A stretch of 64,000 nt of DNA from Okapia johnstoni (lineage: Eukaryota; Chordata; Mammalia; Artiodactyla; Giraffidae). The notes beneath the pieces are model-generated. The model was not told the DNA's origin. It made no database searches and saw only the letters and a list, made by a program, of their open reading frames with translations. This document shows positions 23,239-34,810 of the stretch, piece by piece. Where the stretch lies: NCBI GenBank assembly GCA_024291935.2, contig CM044318.1, forward strand, positions 81,726,001 to 81,790,000. The letters are read 5' to 3'. Position 1 is the first letter of the stretch, and each line of letters opens with the position of its first letter. Both the position numbers and the translations under genes were made by a program.

Positions 23239-23353
23239 AATAGAAATAAAGTGCACAATAAATGTAGTGTGCTTGAATCATCCCCAAACCATCCCTCCCA
23301 CCCCTGTCTTCCACAAAACGGGTCCCTGGTGCCAAAAAGGTTGGGGAATGCTG

Positions 23354-23925
23354 GTGTGATGCACGGCACTCTCAGTTGCAGCTGGGCTGAGCATCTACCC
23401 ACACTGGGCCTACCAGCTGGCTAATGGCTTTGGATTCTTCTCTCGATATCCAGACTGAAAGTTTGGGTCAGGCTTATCCCAGGGCCGGGGACAACTCGGT
23501 TCACAAACCATCCTGAAAACAGAGACAGTGACAGTGGCTTTCTTCCTGCCCTAGTACCCTTACTTTCCCGCACTCATGGCCTCACTCTTCACCTGTCACT
23601 GATCACCGAGGATTTGTCACGGGGCTTCCAGGGCCTACCTTTGCCCCAGCACCTGTGAGTGCTGGGTGTCCAGTCCTACAGCCTGACCCCCCACCCATGG
23701 CAGCACACTTGACTGATCTGGCATCATTTTGAGGAAAGGCATTTAATAATTTACTGGTACAGGAAGCACTCACTCTGAGACATTCAAAAACATGTTTTAA
23801 GACTATAATCCAGAAATGTAACGTAAACTTGAAATAGACACACTAAACAGTGCAATTTGAACAAGGCTGCAACGTGTTGCTTAGGAATCAATGCTGACAT
23901 TGATCTTAGAATTCCAGTCCCCACC
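23354..23925. other. Unassigned spacer
   Basis: No repeat family or exon recognised. Confidence 0.45.
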
Positions 23926-24125
23926 ACGGCTCAGATGATAAAGAATCTGCCTGCAATGCAAGAGACCTGGGTTTGACCCATGGGTTGGGAAGATCTCCTA
24001 GAGAAGGGAATGGCTATCCACTCCAGTATTCTTGCCTGGAGAATCCCATGGACAGGGGAGCCTGGCGGGTTACAGTCCATAGGGCTGAAAAGAGTTGGAC
24101 ATGACAGAGAGACTAACACAGTCAC
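23926..24125 (+). mobile_element. Bov-tA SINE
   Basis: Plus-strand: GGCTCAGATGATAAAGAATC head, GAAGATCTCCTAGAGAAGG body and GACAGAGAGACTAACACAG tail. CAGTCCCCA and CAGTCACCCCCA on the two sides may be a decayed duplication. Confidence 0.88.
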
Positions 24126-25487
24126 CCCCAAAATGCCTGAGTTGTGGGTTGGACGAACTGGAGGTTGTGCTGGAACCTCCTACGGATTCAGAATGCTGGG
24201 TACAGAAGACTTCCCTTGCAAGCAGAGGCCAAGAGAAAGGACTGGGCTGACCTGCAGCGGGAACATGCTTGCTAATGCAGATACTGATTTTAATTATACC
24301 TTCTGTGTTAGGTACTAATATGTTAGATCCTGAGCTAAACAGTCCCCTCCGGAGAAACTCCCCTCCCTCCTCGCTAGCCTCCTCAATGCCTCCCACTCTC
24401 CCATCCCCAAAGCCTCTTCCACACATGCTTCAAGCTTTATTTCATCCACTTAATGCACTCTGCTCTGTGCTCAGGTACTTAAAATCTCCCATTACTATCA
24501 CTCTGGCTCTTTTACGGCTTTTTTTATTTGCTCTATCATTTCACAGTCCAGTTGCTCTTTTCGGTCAGGTGGACTATAAAATACTCCGATAACAAGTTCA
24601 CACCAGGAGCCCATGGCGGGCTCAATCCATAATGACCGCAGACTCTTCTATTACTTGCATGTCCCAGATCAACACTTTGCGAAGGCTGCACATTCTCGTC
24701 CTATCCGGAGAGCTGACTTCCTCACTCCTCTGTCGGCTGCTCTGAGGGTATCTCCTTTCATACCAACAATTTTTCTTTTAAATAATCCAGCCTTGCTCCT
24801 TAATTAGCTCTCTCCTCTAAAGGTCTTTTTTATCTATTGCTATACATTTAATATTATTTCTCACTACACTGGCGTTGATAACTATGAAATAGAATCGATG
24901 ATGTAGCTCATCTCTGTGGAATGTCTTCATTGGCATGCTAGCTCTGCCTGTACTGTCAGAACACAGCTTTGCAGGCTCAGTACCCACCTGGGGAGGCACA
25001 AGGCTAACAGAACACACCCCACCCGGCGTGGGTCAAACCTCACTCTGCTTGTTCTGTGTCCTTGAGACTCTTTGAGTCTCATCTATGAGACGGAAATAGT
25101 AATAGTTCCTTAGGGGTTGTCCTGAGGACAGAAGGAGGTGTCCCTCTGTCCTTCAGGAGGTAAACACTTGGTGTACACAGGTCTTATTACCAGGGGTTAA
25201 ATGGAGTTTTTCTTTAACCTGGGGGCACACTTCGTAGAAGAACACAGTCCTTGGTGATTCCCTTCTTGCCTCAGTCTCACCCAAGAATGGCCCAGCCAAA
25301 ATTCAAAACCTACCATCCCTGCTGCCCGGGCCAAGGTCAAACCTGCGTCAGCCAAATGCATCTGGTCCTGAGTGATTACCCCCTGCACAAGGACGTGGGG
25401 TGTCTGCTCACTACTTCAGATCCAAGATGACTAGGGCTTCCATCACCTCGTTTTATTAATTCACATTTACTTTAAAGTGTATTTTCT
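24126..25487. other. Unassigned; possible ancient repeat and a MIR remnant
   Basis: 24440-24740 reminds me of an old vertebrate interspersed repeat (ACTTAAAATCTCCCATTACT with downstream GTGGACTATAAAATACTCCG), but I cannot name it. 25030-25150 resembles plus-strand MIR (GTGTCCTTGAGACTC ... CATCTATGAGACGG). No coding evidence. Confidence 0.35.
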
Positions 25488-25500
25488 AAAGACATCTCCA

Positions 25501-25708
25501 GGGACTTCCTTGGTGGTCCAGTGGCTAAGACTCTGTGCTCCCAATGCAAGAGTCCTGGGTTCAGTCCCTGGTTAGAGAATTAAATCCCACAAGCTGCAAC
25601 TCAGAGTTCACATGCCTCAACTAAAGATGCCACGTGCTGCAACAAAGATCAAAGGTCCTGAGTGCCTCAACTGAGACCCAGGACAGGCAAATAAATATCT
25701 TAAAAAAA
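25501..25708 (+). mobile_element. CHR-type tRNA-derived SINE
   Basis: Head GGGACTTCCTTGGTGGTCCA, GGGTTCAGTCCCTGG box, and A-tail after AAATAAATATCTT. A perfect 13-bp target-site duplication AAAGACATCTCCA occurs at 25488-25500 and 25709-25721. Confidence 0.9.
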
Positions 25709-25819
25709 AAAGACATCTCCATAGCTTCTAATATGAGTAGAAATCTGCTATCAACCAGGGCAAATTCGGGAGTATCATTATCACCATCTTTCTTCAAAAG
25801 AATGTTTTTATTACATATT

Positions 25820-25985
25820 AACTGTATACCAGAGTAAGGATAAGGAGCTCAGCAAGGATCTTAACACCACCTTTGAGGTGGGTGTTATTTTCACCCATTT
25901 TACAGACAGGGAAACTGGAGGCTAAGAGAGGATTTAGCCTCTTCAGTCTTTCTTAGCAAGGTCATGCCCCTGGAAAGCGAGTGGC
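25820..25985 (-). mobile_element. MIR SINE remnant
   Basis: CCCATTTTACAGACAGGGAAACTGGAGGCTAAGAGAG-type order (shown here in parts) is diagnostic of MIR on the minus strand; flanks are diverged. Confidence 0.75.
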
Positions 25986-25999
25986 AGATGGGACACAAT

Positions 26000-27085
26000 C
26001 TTAAGCTTGCCTGGTCCCTGCTCTTGGACACTCGCTTCCAAGCCCACCCTCTAGGAGAATACATCTCTTGGGACACACCTGGTACCATATAGGCTGGCCC
26101 CTCATTGCCCACAGCCACCCGGAGTCCCGATCTCATGGGTCAGAAAGTGCCAGTGGATCCAAGTGTTGGCAGGCCCAAATATCAGCTCTGGGTATGAAGG
26201 ATGGAGTATTTATTACCTGCAATCGCTCTTCACATCGAACCCCTGCCACACTGATTGCTGGCTGGAACGTAACATGGCTTCATCCAATGATAGCAGTACA
26301 TTCATAGCACATTCATCTCATTGTGCATAAAATCTGCATACTTTTTCCTATCAGTTCATCAAACTAAAAATAATAATATACAATTGAGATTCTTCGCTCT
26401 TCCATCTTATTTTTTCTCCCAGACATTTTATCTTTTTCTGAATAGAAAGCACCTTGAAAATAAGATGAATGGATCAATTCATCAGTAGGACATGAAATCT
26501 ACTTATTATCCCAGATAACTCTATTTACAATGTACCCCATCCATTTCTAAAAATTGTTTGAGCTGACTTATGGTAACAAATATACAGATGCCAAGGTCAT
26601 TAAGACAAATCTAAGAAATTAAATAGTGTAGAGATGGAGAGGAATATATGGTATTTGGCCAATTGAAAGTCTCATGAAAATGCTGTGTCCAGTGGAGGTT
26701 AATTACAACAGTATCAATCATTCCATCTGCCATTTGTTAGCACATCCTCTCTTACACTTGCTTTATATACACTATTTCATTAGAGCCATCCAACCAGTCT
26801 CTTGTCAGGAATTACTGTCGCTGGTTTCAAGACAGAGTGGCAGTGGTTGCAGTGATTTGCCTGATGCTCCAACTTCCACAGGCCCCAGGAATGCCCTGAT
26901 TCCCTTCCTGGCCTGGTCTGGTCAAAGCAGTTGGCATTGCCTCCTTTGGCCACAGGGCAGCTCAGTCCACCCCACCACACCCCATCTCTGAGCAGCGTTC
27001 CCTCCCGGCACTCAAACCAAGCCCCCAATGCCCTGAGCAGGCCTTGGTTTAGTCCTTAGCCCACTGCCCAGCCACAGCCTGACGT
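26000..27085. other. Mostly unassigned, with a MIR remnant
   Basis: 26720-26870 shows a minus-strand MIR-like order (ACACTATTTCATTAGAGCC then GACAGAGTGGCAGTGG). Other parts are unique-looking and without a supported exon. Confidence 0.4.
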
Positions 27086-27150
27086 TATGAATTGAGTGTG
27101 TCCCTGCCCCCCACTGCCTACAGATTCATATGTTGAAATACAAGCCTCTA

Positions 27151-27482
27151 GGGGAATTTCTGGGCAGTCCAAGTCCTGGAGTCAGGACTCCGTGCTTTTA
27201 CTGTCTATGAGTTCAATGTGGCGCTGGTGGTAAATAACCTGTCTGCAATGCAAGAGATATGAGAGATTAGGGTTTGATTGCTGGGTCGGGAAGATCTCCT
27301 GGAGAAGGGCTTGACAACCCGCTCCAGTATTCTTGCCTGGAGAACTGCACGGACAGGGGAGCCTGGCGGACTACAGTCCATGGGGTCGCAAAGAGTTGGA
27401 CATGACTGAAGAGATACAGCATTCATGCATGCAGAGGAACTCAGATCCTAAGTTGCGGAGTGTGGCCAAAATAAAAGAAAAA
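27151..27482 (+). mobile_element. CHR-type SINE inside the LTR
   Basis: Head at 27151 (GGGAATTTCTGGGCAGTCCA, GTCAGGACTCCGTGCTTTTA) and 3' part near 27434-27482 (GGAACTCAGATCCTAAGTTG, GTGTGGCCAAAATAAAAG). Flanks 27135-27149 and 27483-27497 agree at 14 of 15 positions (GAAATACAAGYCTCT), the target-site duplication. A Bov-tA occupies its middle. Confidence 0.85.
27210..27420 (+). mobile_element. Bov-tA SINE inside the CHR SINE
   Basis: Plus-strand copy from about GTGGCGCTGGTGGTAAATAA through GAAGATCTCCTGGAGAAGG to GTTGGACATGACTGAAGAG. It is the innermost and youngest layer of a three-level nest. Confidence 0.88.
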
Positions 27483-27896
27483 GAAATACAAGTCTCTGAT
27501 GTGAGGAGAGGCTTTGGGGAGTGATTAGTTCATAAGGATGGAGTCTGTAGGAATGGGATTAGTGTCCTTTTAAAAGAGACCCCAGAGAGCTCCCTTGCCC
27601 CTTCTTCCGTGTAAGGAAATGTGAAAACGGCTATCTGCATCCCAGAAGAGGACCCCAGCCTGACTACGCCGGCACTCTGAGCAAGTATTACAGCCTCAAG
27701 AACTGGAAGAAATCAGTTTCTGTTGTGTTATCCGTTACCCAGTCTGCATCATCTTGCAACAGCAGCCCAAACTGACTAAACACGTGCCAACTCATTCTCC
27801 TTTCCATTGGGCCACCAGCTCTCCACAGCTTGCCCTGGGTGACTGGTGTATTGGGAGGATCCAGTGAACATGTATTGGATAACTGAATGAATCACT

Positions 27897-28328
27897 TCAG
27901 TTCAGTTCAGTCCCTCAGTCATGTCCAACTCTTTGAGACCCCATGGACTGCAGCACGCCAGGCCTCTCTGTCCATCACCAACTCCCAGAGCTTACTCAAA
28001 CTCTTGTCCATCAAGTCGGTGATGCCATCTAACCATCTCATCCGCTGTTGCCCCCTTCTCCTCCTGCCTTCAATCTTTCCCAGCATCGGGGTCTTTTCCA
28101 GTGAGTTGGTTCTTCGCATCAGGTGGCCAAAGTATTGGAGTTTCAGCTTCAGCATCAGTCCTTCCAATGAATATTCAGGACTGATCTCCTTTAGGATGGA
28201 CTGGTTGGATCTCCATGCAGTCCAAGGGACTCTCAAGAGTCTTCTCCAATACCACAGTTCAAAAGCATCAATTCTTCAGTGCTCAGCTTTCTTTCTAGTC
28301 CAACTCGCACATCCATACATGATTACTG
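27897..28328 (-). mobile_element. BovB LINE, 5'-truncated 3' fragment
   Basis: Minus-strand BovB starting at the tandem TCAGTTCAG tail and ending at CATACATGATTACTG. A perfect 12-bp duplication GAATGAATCACT flanks it (27885-27896 and 28329-28340). Its minus-strand frame reads [17 protein letters not shown], as in other copies. Confidence 0.93.
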
Positions 28329-28340
28329 GAATGAATCACT

Positions 28341-30072
28341 AAGTAGGGAAAGATGAGTGGACGACTGGCAGAAGCCATAGGGTCACACCCCTGGATCCAG
28401 ACCCATGTACGCCAGAGTCACTAAGGTTCAGGCTTTTTCCTTTGTACCCCGGCCTCCTTGGCACGCCTGACCTCTTGAGCTTTACACAAATCTGCCAGAG
28501 CTCTGAGTGCATTCCACAGCCTCATGCCACTGCTCTGTTCAGATTCCCTGGGACGTGTCTCCTGGAGCTGTGCAATGCCACAGCCCTGCCCTCCCTTGTC
28601 CCCCACCTCCACATTGTGCAGAGGCTCCCCAGCAGCAGAGAAGTCTAGACTCTGCCATTCCAGAAGGCTAGATGTGCCCTGCTGCCCTGATACCTTCAGC
28701 AAAGTCATGTATCTTGCTAAGGCATTGCCAAAGGGAAGATCATGGGGCTTAGAGCGGGACCAAACTTGACTCTCTCACAGGTTTCAGTCGCTGTCTTTGC
28801 CTCGGGAAGTAACAATGGAATATTCCATGCGAGTCACACTTGACTTCCTTATAATACCCATTCAATACATTGTTTTGATGGAAACATCACAAATCCATTT
28901 TGTGAAAAGCCAATGATATTTGCACCCAAGAATTCAATAAAAGAGGACATGAAACTCTGGGAAAGAAATAATCAAATTGTCCACCCAGAGTGGAGTTAAA
29001 ATTATCGTAGACATTGATCCTTCATTGCAGGGAACAGAAATAATAAACAGTTGCTGAAATTGCATAGCTGCAGAGACTTCATTCTCTAATTGTCAAAAGG
29101 CATTAAACATCAACTATTTATTCTGCAGCCAAAGAAGTGAAAACAGACTTCAGTGCCTCCCTTCACCAAAGGTTGTCCCTGATTGTCATGCATAGATTGC
29201 AACAGAGGTTACTGAGAAAAATTGTTTGCATTTATTAATCAAAAGGAGTCAAAGGCATATAAGATATCATCAAGGCTCCCTTGTGCTGGGGGTATGCTGA
29301 CAACTAACATTCCTGATGAAGTGTTTGCAGAGTGTTTGCAATCTGTTCAGAGCCTTTTTTCTTTGCAGGTGCAAATCTTTCTATCTGAGACATCAAAGAA
29401 ACAATTGAAAATTAAACATAGTAAACATCGCGATGCAGGTTTCAATCTTCCATTTTTTAAGACAATGGAAGAGGTATCACTAATTTCGAAGCAATGTTTG
29501 TGTTCTTTCAAAATTTATTTGTATGCATTAGCATTTCATTAGTTGGATATTAAGCACTGTGGCTCCACTCTCCCCGGTCTTTTGCCCCTTTTGTTTTTAA
29601 AAATTAGAAAGTTGAACTGCTCCCGAGATGTCTTTTACACGGAAGCATCCATGCATAGATAATCATCTTGCTCAGCCTGTTTGATCAGTAGAATAAGTCA
29701 CAACTGCTTGGGTAAAGTCAGGCAGCAGACGACAGATTAAGGGAGAAAGCATTCTTTCTGGTAAGAACTTCAGAAACAAATACAGCCTCACTAACTTGCT
29801 GCTGAATAATGTATTTACTGCACTCATGGTAGGTGCCTTTTAATATGTTGATTTTCTTAAATTGCTTCTCCCCACTCTCACGCCATTTGGTTTTAAACTC
29901 ATCCCCATGCAAGATAAACCAAATGAAATACAATCAGCATGTATTATCCTGTTTGACATCTAAATATTAGAAGTGATTTTTAAAATATTTTGTATTTAAC
30001 CAATATCTGGCTTTGGGAAATTACATTTAACTTGTGATATTTCCTGCACCATATGAGTAAGATACTAATAAG
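28341..30072. other. Repeat-poor stretch, candidate conserved non-coding DNA
   Basis: From about 28800 to 29560 no transposon is recognisable. Short open frames exist but carry no known domain. The texture (TAAT cores, low repeat content) would fit conserved regulatory DNA, which cannot be tested here. Confidence 0.35.
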
Positions 30073-30081
30073 CTTCTTCCT

Positions 30082-30309
30082 CAGGGACTTTCCAGGTGGC
30101 TCAGTAGGGAAAGAATTTACTTGCAATGCAGGAGACACAGGTTTGATCCCTGGGTCAGGAAGATCTCCTGGAGAAGGAAATGGCAAATCACTCCAGTATT
30201 CTTTCCTGGAGAAACCCACGGACAGAGGAGTCTGGAGGACTACAGTTCATGGGGTCGCACAGAGGCAGACACGACTGAGTGACTCAGCAGGCACACACGT
30301 ACCCACAAC
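30082..30309 (+). mobile_element. Bov-tA SINE
   Basis: Plus-strand: GGGACTTTCCAGGTGGCTCA head, GGTTTGATCCCTGGGTCAGG and GACACGACTGAGTGACTCAG tail. Target-site duplication CTTCTTCCT at 30073-30081 and 30310-30318. Confidence 0.9.
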
Positions 30310-30318
30310 CTTCTTCCT

Positions 30319-32574
30319 TAAGGTCTATTAAATTTATACATTCTGGACAGGAAATTGACTTTCTTAAACAAATGCAAGGTCACTCATGTTAATAAAAATA
30401 TAACCCTTAACTGTGCTCCCTAAGATGGTACAAGTTAACTTGAATTCTGTGGTTACTTTTTTAGTAAATAAGAATAATGCTTAAGGCTTCGGTTGAACAT
30501 ATTTATGGAGATAATGTGTTATTCAGTTACTGTCCATTATTCAAGTATAATAATAATTACTTTCTTTGCATTTAAAATCTTTAATTTGTATAGCTCCAGT
30601 GGGTGGGGAGTAGAATATTTGCTAACCCTGGTGGGCTGCTTCAACCCCCACTTCCTGGGTAAGCTGTATGTGACGCTTGTTCTATACATGACAGGTGCAA
30701 CAGGACAGGTTGTGACCCATGGTCTATCTAATCACTGCCAACTGCACAAGCATTTATTGAACTCAGTGTTCAGCATCAGGCTTGTAATAAGCTAGGATAC
30801 CATGGGATTCCACAGCATTGAAATGTGCTCATAAATACCATGCCCATCTGCTGTAGCACCCCTTTCCAAAAGTAGACTGGACAAACAGAAATGTTTTTAA
30901 ATTGCCCTTGACCATCACAGAGTGTTTTAGAAGCGTTGTAACCAGAAATTCATAAATATTTTATTTGGGTGACTTCAAAGTAATGATCTAGGATGACACG
31001 TCCCCCTACCCAGCACTGAAAATGACTAGGGCAACTGATATTGTGAAATACAGAGTATTATCAAACTAAGAGCCATCAGAATCACCCACTGATTGCCTGG
31101 ACAAACGGTCACAGCCTTGGAGACACAGTTGCACGTATGCAGTTCCTTGACTTCATCTCTCAGATTTGGGGATGTGCTGTTGTCTCCCCACTTGTGCCCT
31201 TCTAGTGGGTTGAGATCCAGAGACCCTAGCAACCACCATTAGTTAGATGGGTAATTAGTTAGCCACTGGCACATTTGTAGTTAACTTCATACCCTAAGGA
31301 AGAGAGAAGCAAGGCTCAATTAGTGACTAGTCCACCTTGTCTTTGAGTCTGGGCGGTTTCTTCGGGTTGAGAATGCTAACTAAATCTGAATGGGAATAAG
31401 CCAAGGAGTTCTGATCATTAAACCAAGATGAGATGTTTCTGACTTCTTCATGCTTAGCAGTTTTGAAGCGTTTTCTTTTTAAAAACTGGAAGTAAGGTTT
31501 GAGTCTTCCCAAGAGTGGCATGAAATGCCCTCTCTTCTTCTGGAGGCTCTGCTCTCCTGCTGAGATCTCAAACATTAAGCCCACGACATTCAAGTAGCAG
31601 GAGGAGAAAGTAAAAGAAATCGGGATGGAATAGAGAGGATCACATTTTTGAAAACTCATCTGATCACTTCAGGAAAACTTCTGACTAGGAGCAATATTAA
31701 CGTCTCAGATGAGGAAAAGCCAGGGTTCTGTAGAATCACAGAAAAACCTGAAAGAAACATTTTCCACAGAGCGATTTTCCGTGCCAGTGGGGCTCCCTCC
31801 AGGTGTGTGTGTCGGCCCGTGTCCCCCACGGGGTGGCCTGGGTGCTCCTCATACTTGCTCTGCAGGCTCCTTGGACTCGAGGCTGCTTACGTCTTCGTTG
31901 AAACATCTGATGAGGTCATTTGGAAATGCACCCATTTAAAACTGTCAGCCTCTCTCGAGCAAGTAGTTGTTAAAGAACATACTCAGGCTCCCCAGTAATT
32001 TACTTGTTCAAGACGTCTCGGAGGCTGCGTTTTGATGCTGGAGACAGTGGGCAGAGATTAACAGCTGAAGGCTTGCTCTCCGGAGGGCTCACAGCTGGAA
32101 GGGCATTTACATCCTGTGCGTCTTCCCAGACAATAGGGTATGCAGGCTTTATGCGCCCAGTAATGAAGGTTAAGTCTAGGGTAGCTCTGTTGATTTGCTA
32201 GGTCAGTAATTTCAATGACTTCTTTTCAAAGACTTCCTTCAGAGAGGAGAGGAGTGGTTCCGCTCAGATGTAGAGTTAAAGTGTCTTCAGTGAGAGATGC
32301 CGTGTTTTTCTTTTGAGAGCCTAAGGCCCCATACTGATCAAGAAATACAAATTCCATTTTACATGGAGCACGGTGATTTGAACTGTGATGAAAACTCAAA
32401 GCAGTGAGCTTCCAAAAGTTTCGTATGCCTGCTGAGACTTGAAAACGATGAAATTTTGGAGAGATTAAAATTTTCTATTCAAGTCAAGTAAAAGAACACA
32501 GGATTATTTCACTCCCTTTTCATGGTTCTAAAATGACTTACTGGGTGATCAAAGGGGAAAATGTTCACTCACTC
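30319..32574. other. Repeat-poor stretch, no gene recognised
   Basis: Largely unique sequence. The open frames at 31327-31659 (minus) and 31648-31998 (plus) overlap by a few bases and show no recognisable family motif. 31640-32540 has no identifiable transposon. Confidence 0.4.
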
Positions 32575-32860
32575 ATTTTATAGGGAGTAGAGAGTACCTA
32601 CTATATGACCACTTCTGGGCTAATTTCTGGACATAGAGATGAAAATACAAGGACTGCTTCTTCAGGGGCAGGTATCTGAGTGGGGAGGAGAGCATGCAGT
32701 CAAGAAGACATTCGTCTACATCCGGCAGCGACTGAGTGTCAGTCAGTGTCCCCACCGTGCTAGGCGTCAGGGGACTGGGGTGGACATGACAGACCATCTC
32801 TGTCTTCATGGGGCACGTGAAGGAAGGTGTCCTGCATGAGACACAGACATGAAACAAATG
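32575..32860 (-). mobile_element. L2 LINE 3' remnant
   Basis: Minus-strand order typical of the L2 3' region: GAGTACCTACTATATG, GGACATAGAGATGAAAATAC, then a second similar run GTGCTAGGCGTCAGGGGACT, GACATGACAGACCATCTCTG. It may represent two overlapping remnants. Confidence 0.5.
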
Positions 32861-32940
32861 ACTCCTCGGTTCTGAACTGCTGAGTGTGGCTGGTGCTCTG
32901 AGCCCGTGGGATGGGGAGACAGCCCCCTTGCAAGGATCCA

Positions 32941-32986
32941 GCGGGGTCACAAAGAGTCGGACATGACTTAGCAACAGAACAACAAT
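32941..32986 (+). mobile_element. BovB/Bov-tA tail fragment
   Basis: GGGGTCACAAAGAGTCGGAC followed by ATGACTTAGCAACAGAACAAC is the shared 3' tail of Bov-tA and BovB. Only ~45 bp remain. Confidence 0.75.
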
Positions 32987-33859
32987 TTGGTATTAGCAAG
33001 CTCATCCTGGACAATAAGGAGGAGAATGGGAGGTAGATAGAGCTGGGCTGCTCCATTAGTTCTGTTGAGAGACCATTTTAGTTGATAACCAGGGCAGTGG
33101 CCGTGGGGCTGCCTTTTTAATTTCACCATCACAAACATTTCCGATGGGTAGAAGGGGTGCAGCAGATTTTAAGTTAGGACTACACCCTGGTTATGAAGTG
33201 GGGACAAATCACCTTCAGTAGTGGGCCCCCCTTCCCTGCCCTCTCTCACTAACCTTTTGAGAGGAGGAGAACATGTCATGTTCCCTGCTACATTCCCAAC
33301 ACCTACTATGGGGTCAGCCATATAGTTTTTATTTAAGAAAGTGAAGCTCAGCTCTGTGATAGGAAGACTGTGATGTGTCCAATGAAATACAAGCAGTGTT
33401 TCCAACTGGTCATGACAACACTGCATAATAATGTTTCTATCCATGGCTGTATTTCAGCCCCCAAGACTTCTGCTTGGTGATTCTGGGGGATTGCTGCTCT
33501 CTTGCTTCTGACAGTCCCCACCCCACTTTAGTCCTTCCCTGCTGAACAAAGATGGGTGAGGTACTAGCTGCTGACCGCCCCATATCTTGACAGTGAGCAC
33601 CCAAAGCTGGCTCCCCTTTTGTAATCCATCTTTACAATCCCCCAGCATAAACTCATCTTTCCCTGTCGAGAGGTTCCCCGAACTTCGGAGGGATGAACAT
33701 CTTCCCTCGCTGCATCAGGATAAGTAGATCCAGACCTGACTTTGTTGACGACACACATGTCACTGGTCATCCAGGGCTCCTGGCCGCCAGGCACTCAGGG
33801 GTGGATGCTGAAGAAGCAGGCAGCACATGGAGTTTGGGACTCTGCCAGACTGGGTCCAT
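32987..33859. other. Unassigned spacer
   Basis: No repeat, exon or RNA gene recognised. Several overlapping short frames on both strands lack support. Confidence 0.45.
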
Positions 33860-33918
33860 CCGGTCACTCACTAGGCTGGGGAGGTTTTAGTGAGTTATTT
33901 GGCTTCTCTAAATTTCAG

Positions 33919-33920
<2 letters not shown>

Positions 33921-33948
<28 letters not shown>
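33921..33948 (+). repeat. (TG)14 microsatellite at a SINE tail
   Basis: Fourteen TG units followed by TATGTGTGC, lying precisely at the 3' tail of the minus-strand Bov-tA. Likely grown from its CACACA tail. Confidence 0.92.
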
Positions 33949-33956
<8 letters not shown>

Positions 33957-34096
33957 CTTAATTGCTCAGTCATGTCTGACTCTTTGAGACCCCATAGCCA
34001 TTCCCTTCTCCAGGGGATCTTCCTGAGCCAGGGACCGAACCTGGGTCTCCTGCATTGCAGGCAAATTCTTTACCATTTGAGCCACCAGGGAAGTCC
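33922..34096 (-). mobile_element. Bov-tA SINE with internal deletion
   Basis: Minus-strand copy whose tail is a TG-rich microsatellite; the middle ~70 bp present in other copies is missing (CCCCATA joined directly to GCCATTCCCTTCTCC). Flanks AAATTTCAGCCT (33910-33921) and AAATCTCAGCCT (34097-34108) differ at one position. Confidence 0.85.
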
Positions 34097-34245
34097 AAAT
34101 CTCAGCCTCATCTTCCTTAAATGGGGAGGATACCTTCCACTCAGGGAGGTTAATGAGGGCAAAATGCTATAACTCATAAAAAGAATTTAGCACGTGGATC
34201 ACAGCAAGGAAGCTCTGCTTAATAAGTGGCGGTTATGTGGATGTG

Positions 34246-34810
34246 ATGCTGGAAGCTCCTTCAGACCTCCTGTGACTCTGAAATAAGGGCACACACAATA
34301 AATAATGTTGGTAACTTTCCCAAGTGATAGTTTGAAGTCTGCATGAATGGAAGTTTCTGGAAGTCTATACACCTTTCACCCAAAGTGACTTATTCTTTCA
34401 GACTGATACACAAAAGACAAGTACATCACAGACAGAATGAAGAGTATTCTTGTCAAGCGTGAGAGACAAGAGCTAAACATTAAAGCCATGTCTTTTTTTT
34501 TTTTTTTAATAGTTGAATTCCAGAGTGATCAATTACTACTGCCTGGAAAAACCCGTCCAGATGGTATTATGCACCTTTAAATAAGTGCCTGTAATAATAA
34601 AAAGCTACATTCACTTAAATGGATGTGGGTGGGACAACTTCTGAGAGTTCAGTACATGCTGACATAGGCTCAAATTGTTCCCCAACACCAGAAGTGAAAA
34701 GAGGTTTGGACCACCTGGGGATCTGAGGTTGCCAGGAATCTCTGGGGTAGATTGTGTTAGGCTCCCTGGAGTTGGTAAATTTCCTTAGCCTGTAAAAAGC
34801 TGAGAGGTTG
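34246..34810. other. Unassigned spacer with an oligo-T run
   Basis: A T-run near 34493-34507; otherwise nothing recognised. Confidence 0.45.

Larger units (their letters stand above)
22453..23353 (+). mobile_element. hAT-like DNA transposon remnant, twice interrupted
   Basis: Segments 22453-22494, 22711-23051 and 23239-23353 join into one non-autonomous mammalian DNA transposon. Marker words are GTTTACAGCTGCTCCCCAT, GCATTAGAGTCTCATAGGAG, GAATCCAATGCCTGATGATC, ATCATTAGCAAAGAGGTTTG and the terminal GGTCCCTGGTGCCAAAAAGG followed by GGTTGGGGAATGCTG, the expected inverted-repeat end. The left terminus is not seen. The exact family name was not recalled with confidence. Two Bov-tA copies interrupt it. 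Confidence 0.75.
27086..27780 (+). mobile_element. MLT1-like (MaLR) solo LTR, split
   Basis: Left piece 27086-27149 (GAATTGAGTGTGTCCCTGCC, TTCATATGTTGAAATAC) and right piece 27483-27780 (GGGATTAGTGTCCTTTTAAA, CCCAGAGAGCTCCCTTGCCC, CAGCCCAAACTGACTAAACA) form one plus-strand LTR with a typical MaLR-like end. It contains no coding sequence. A CHR SINE carrying a Bov-tA interrupts it. Confidence 0.75.
33860..34245 (+). mobile_element. MIR SINE split by a Bov-tA
   Basis: TGAGTTATTTGGCTTCTCTA before the Bov-tA and CTCAGCCTCATCTTCCTTAA, ATGGGGAGGATACC after it join into the MIR core on the plus strand. Confidence 0.65.
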
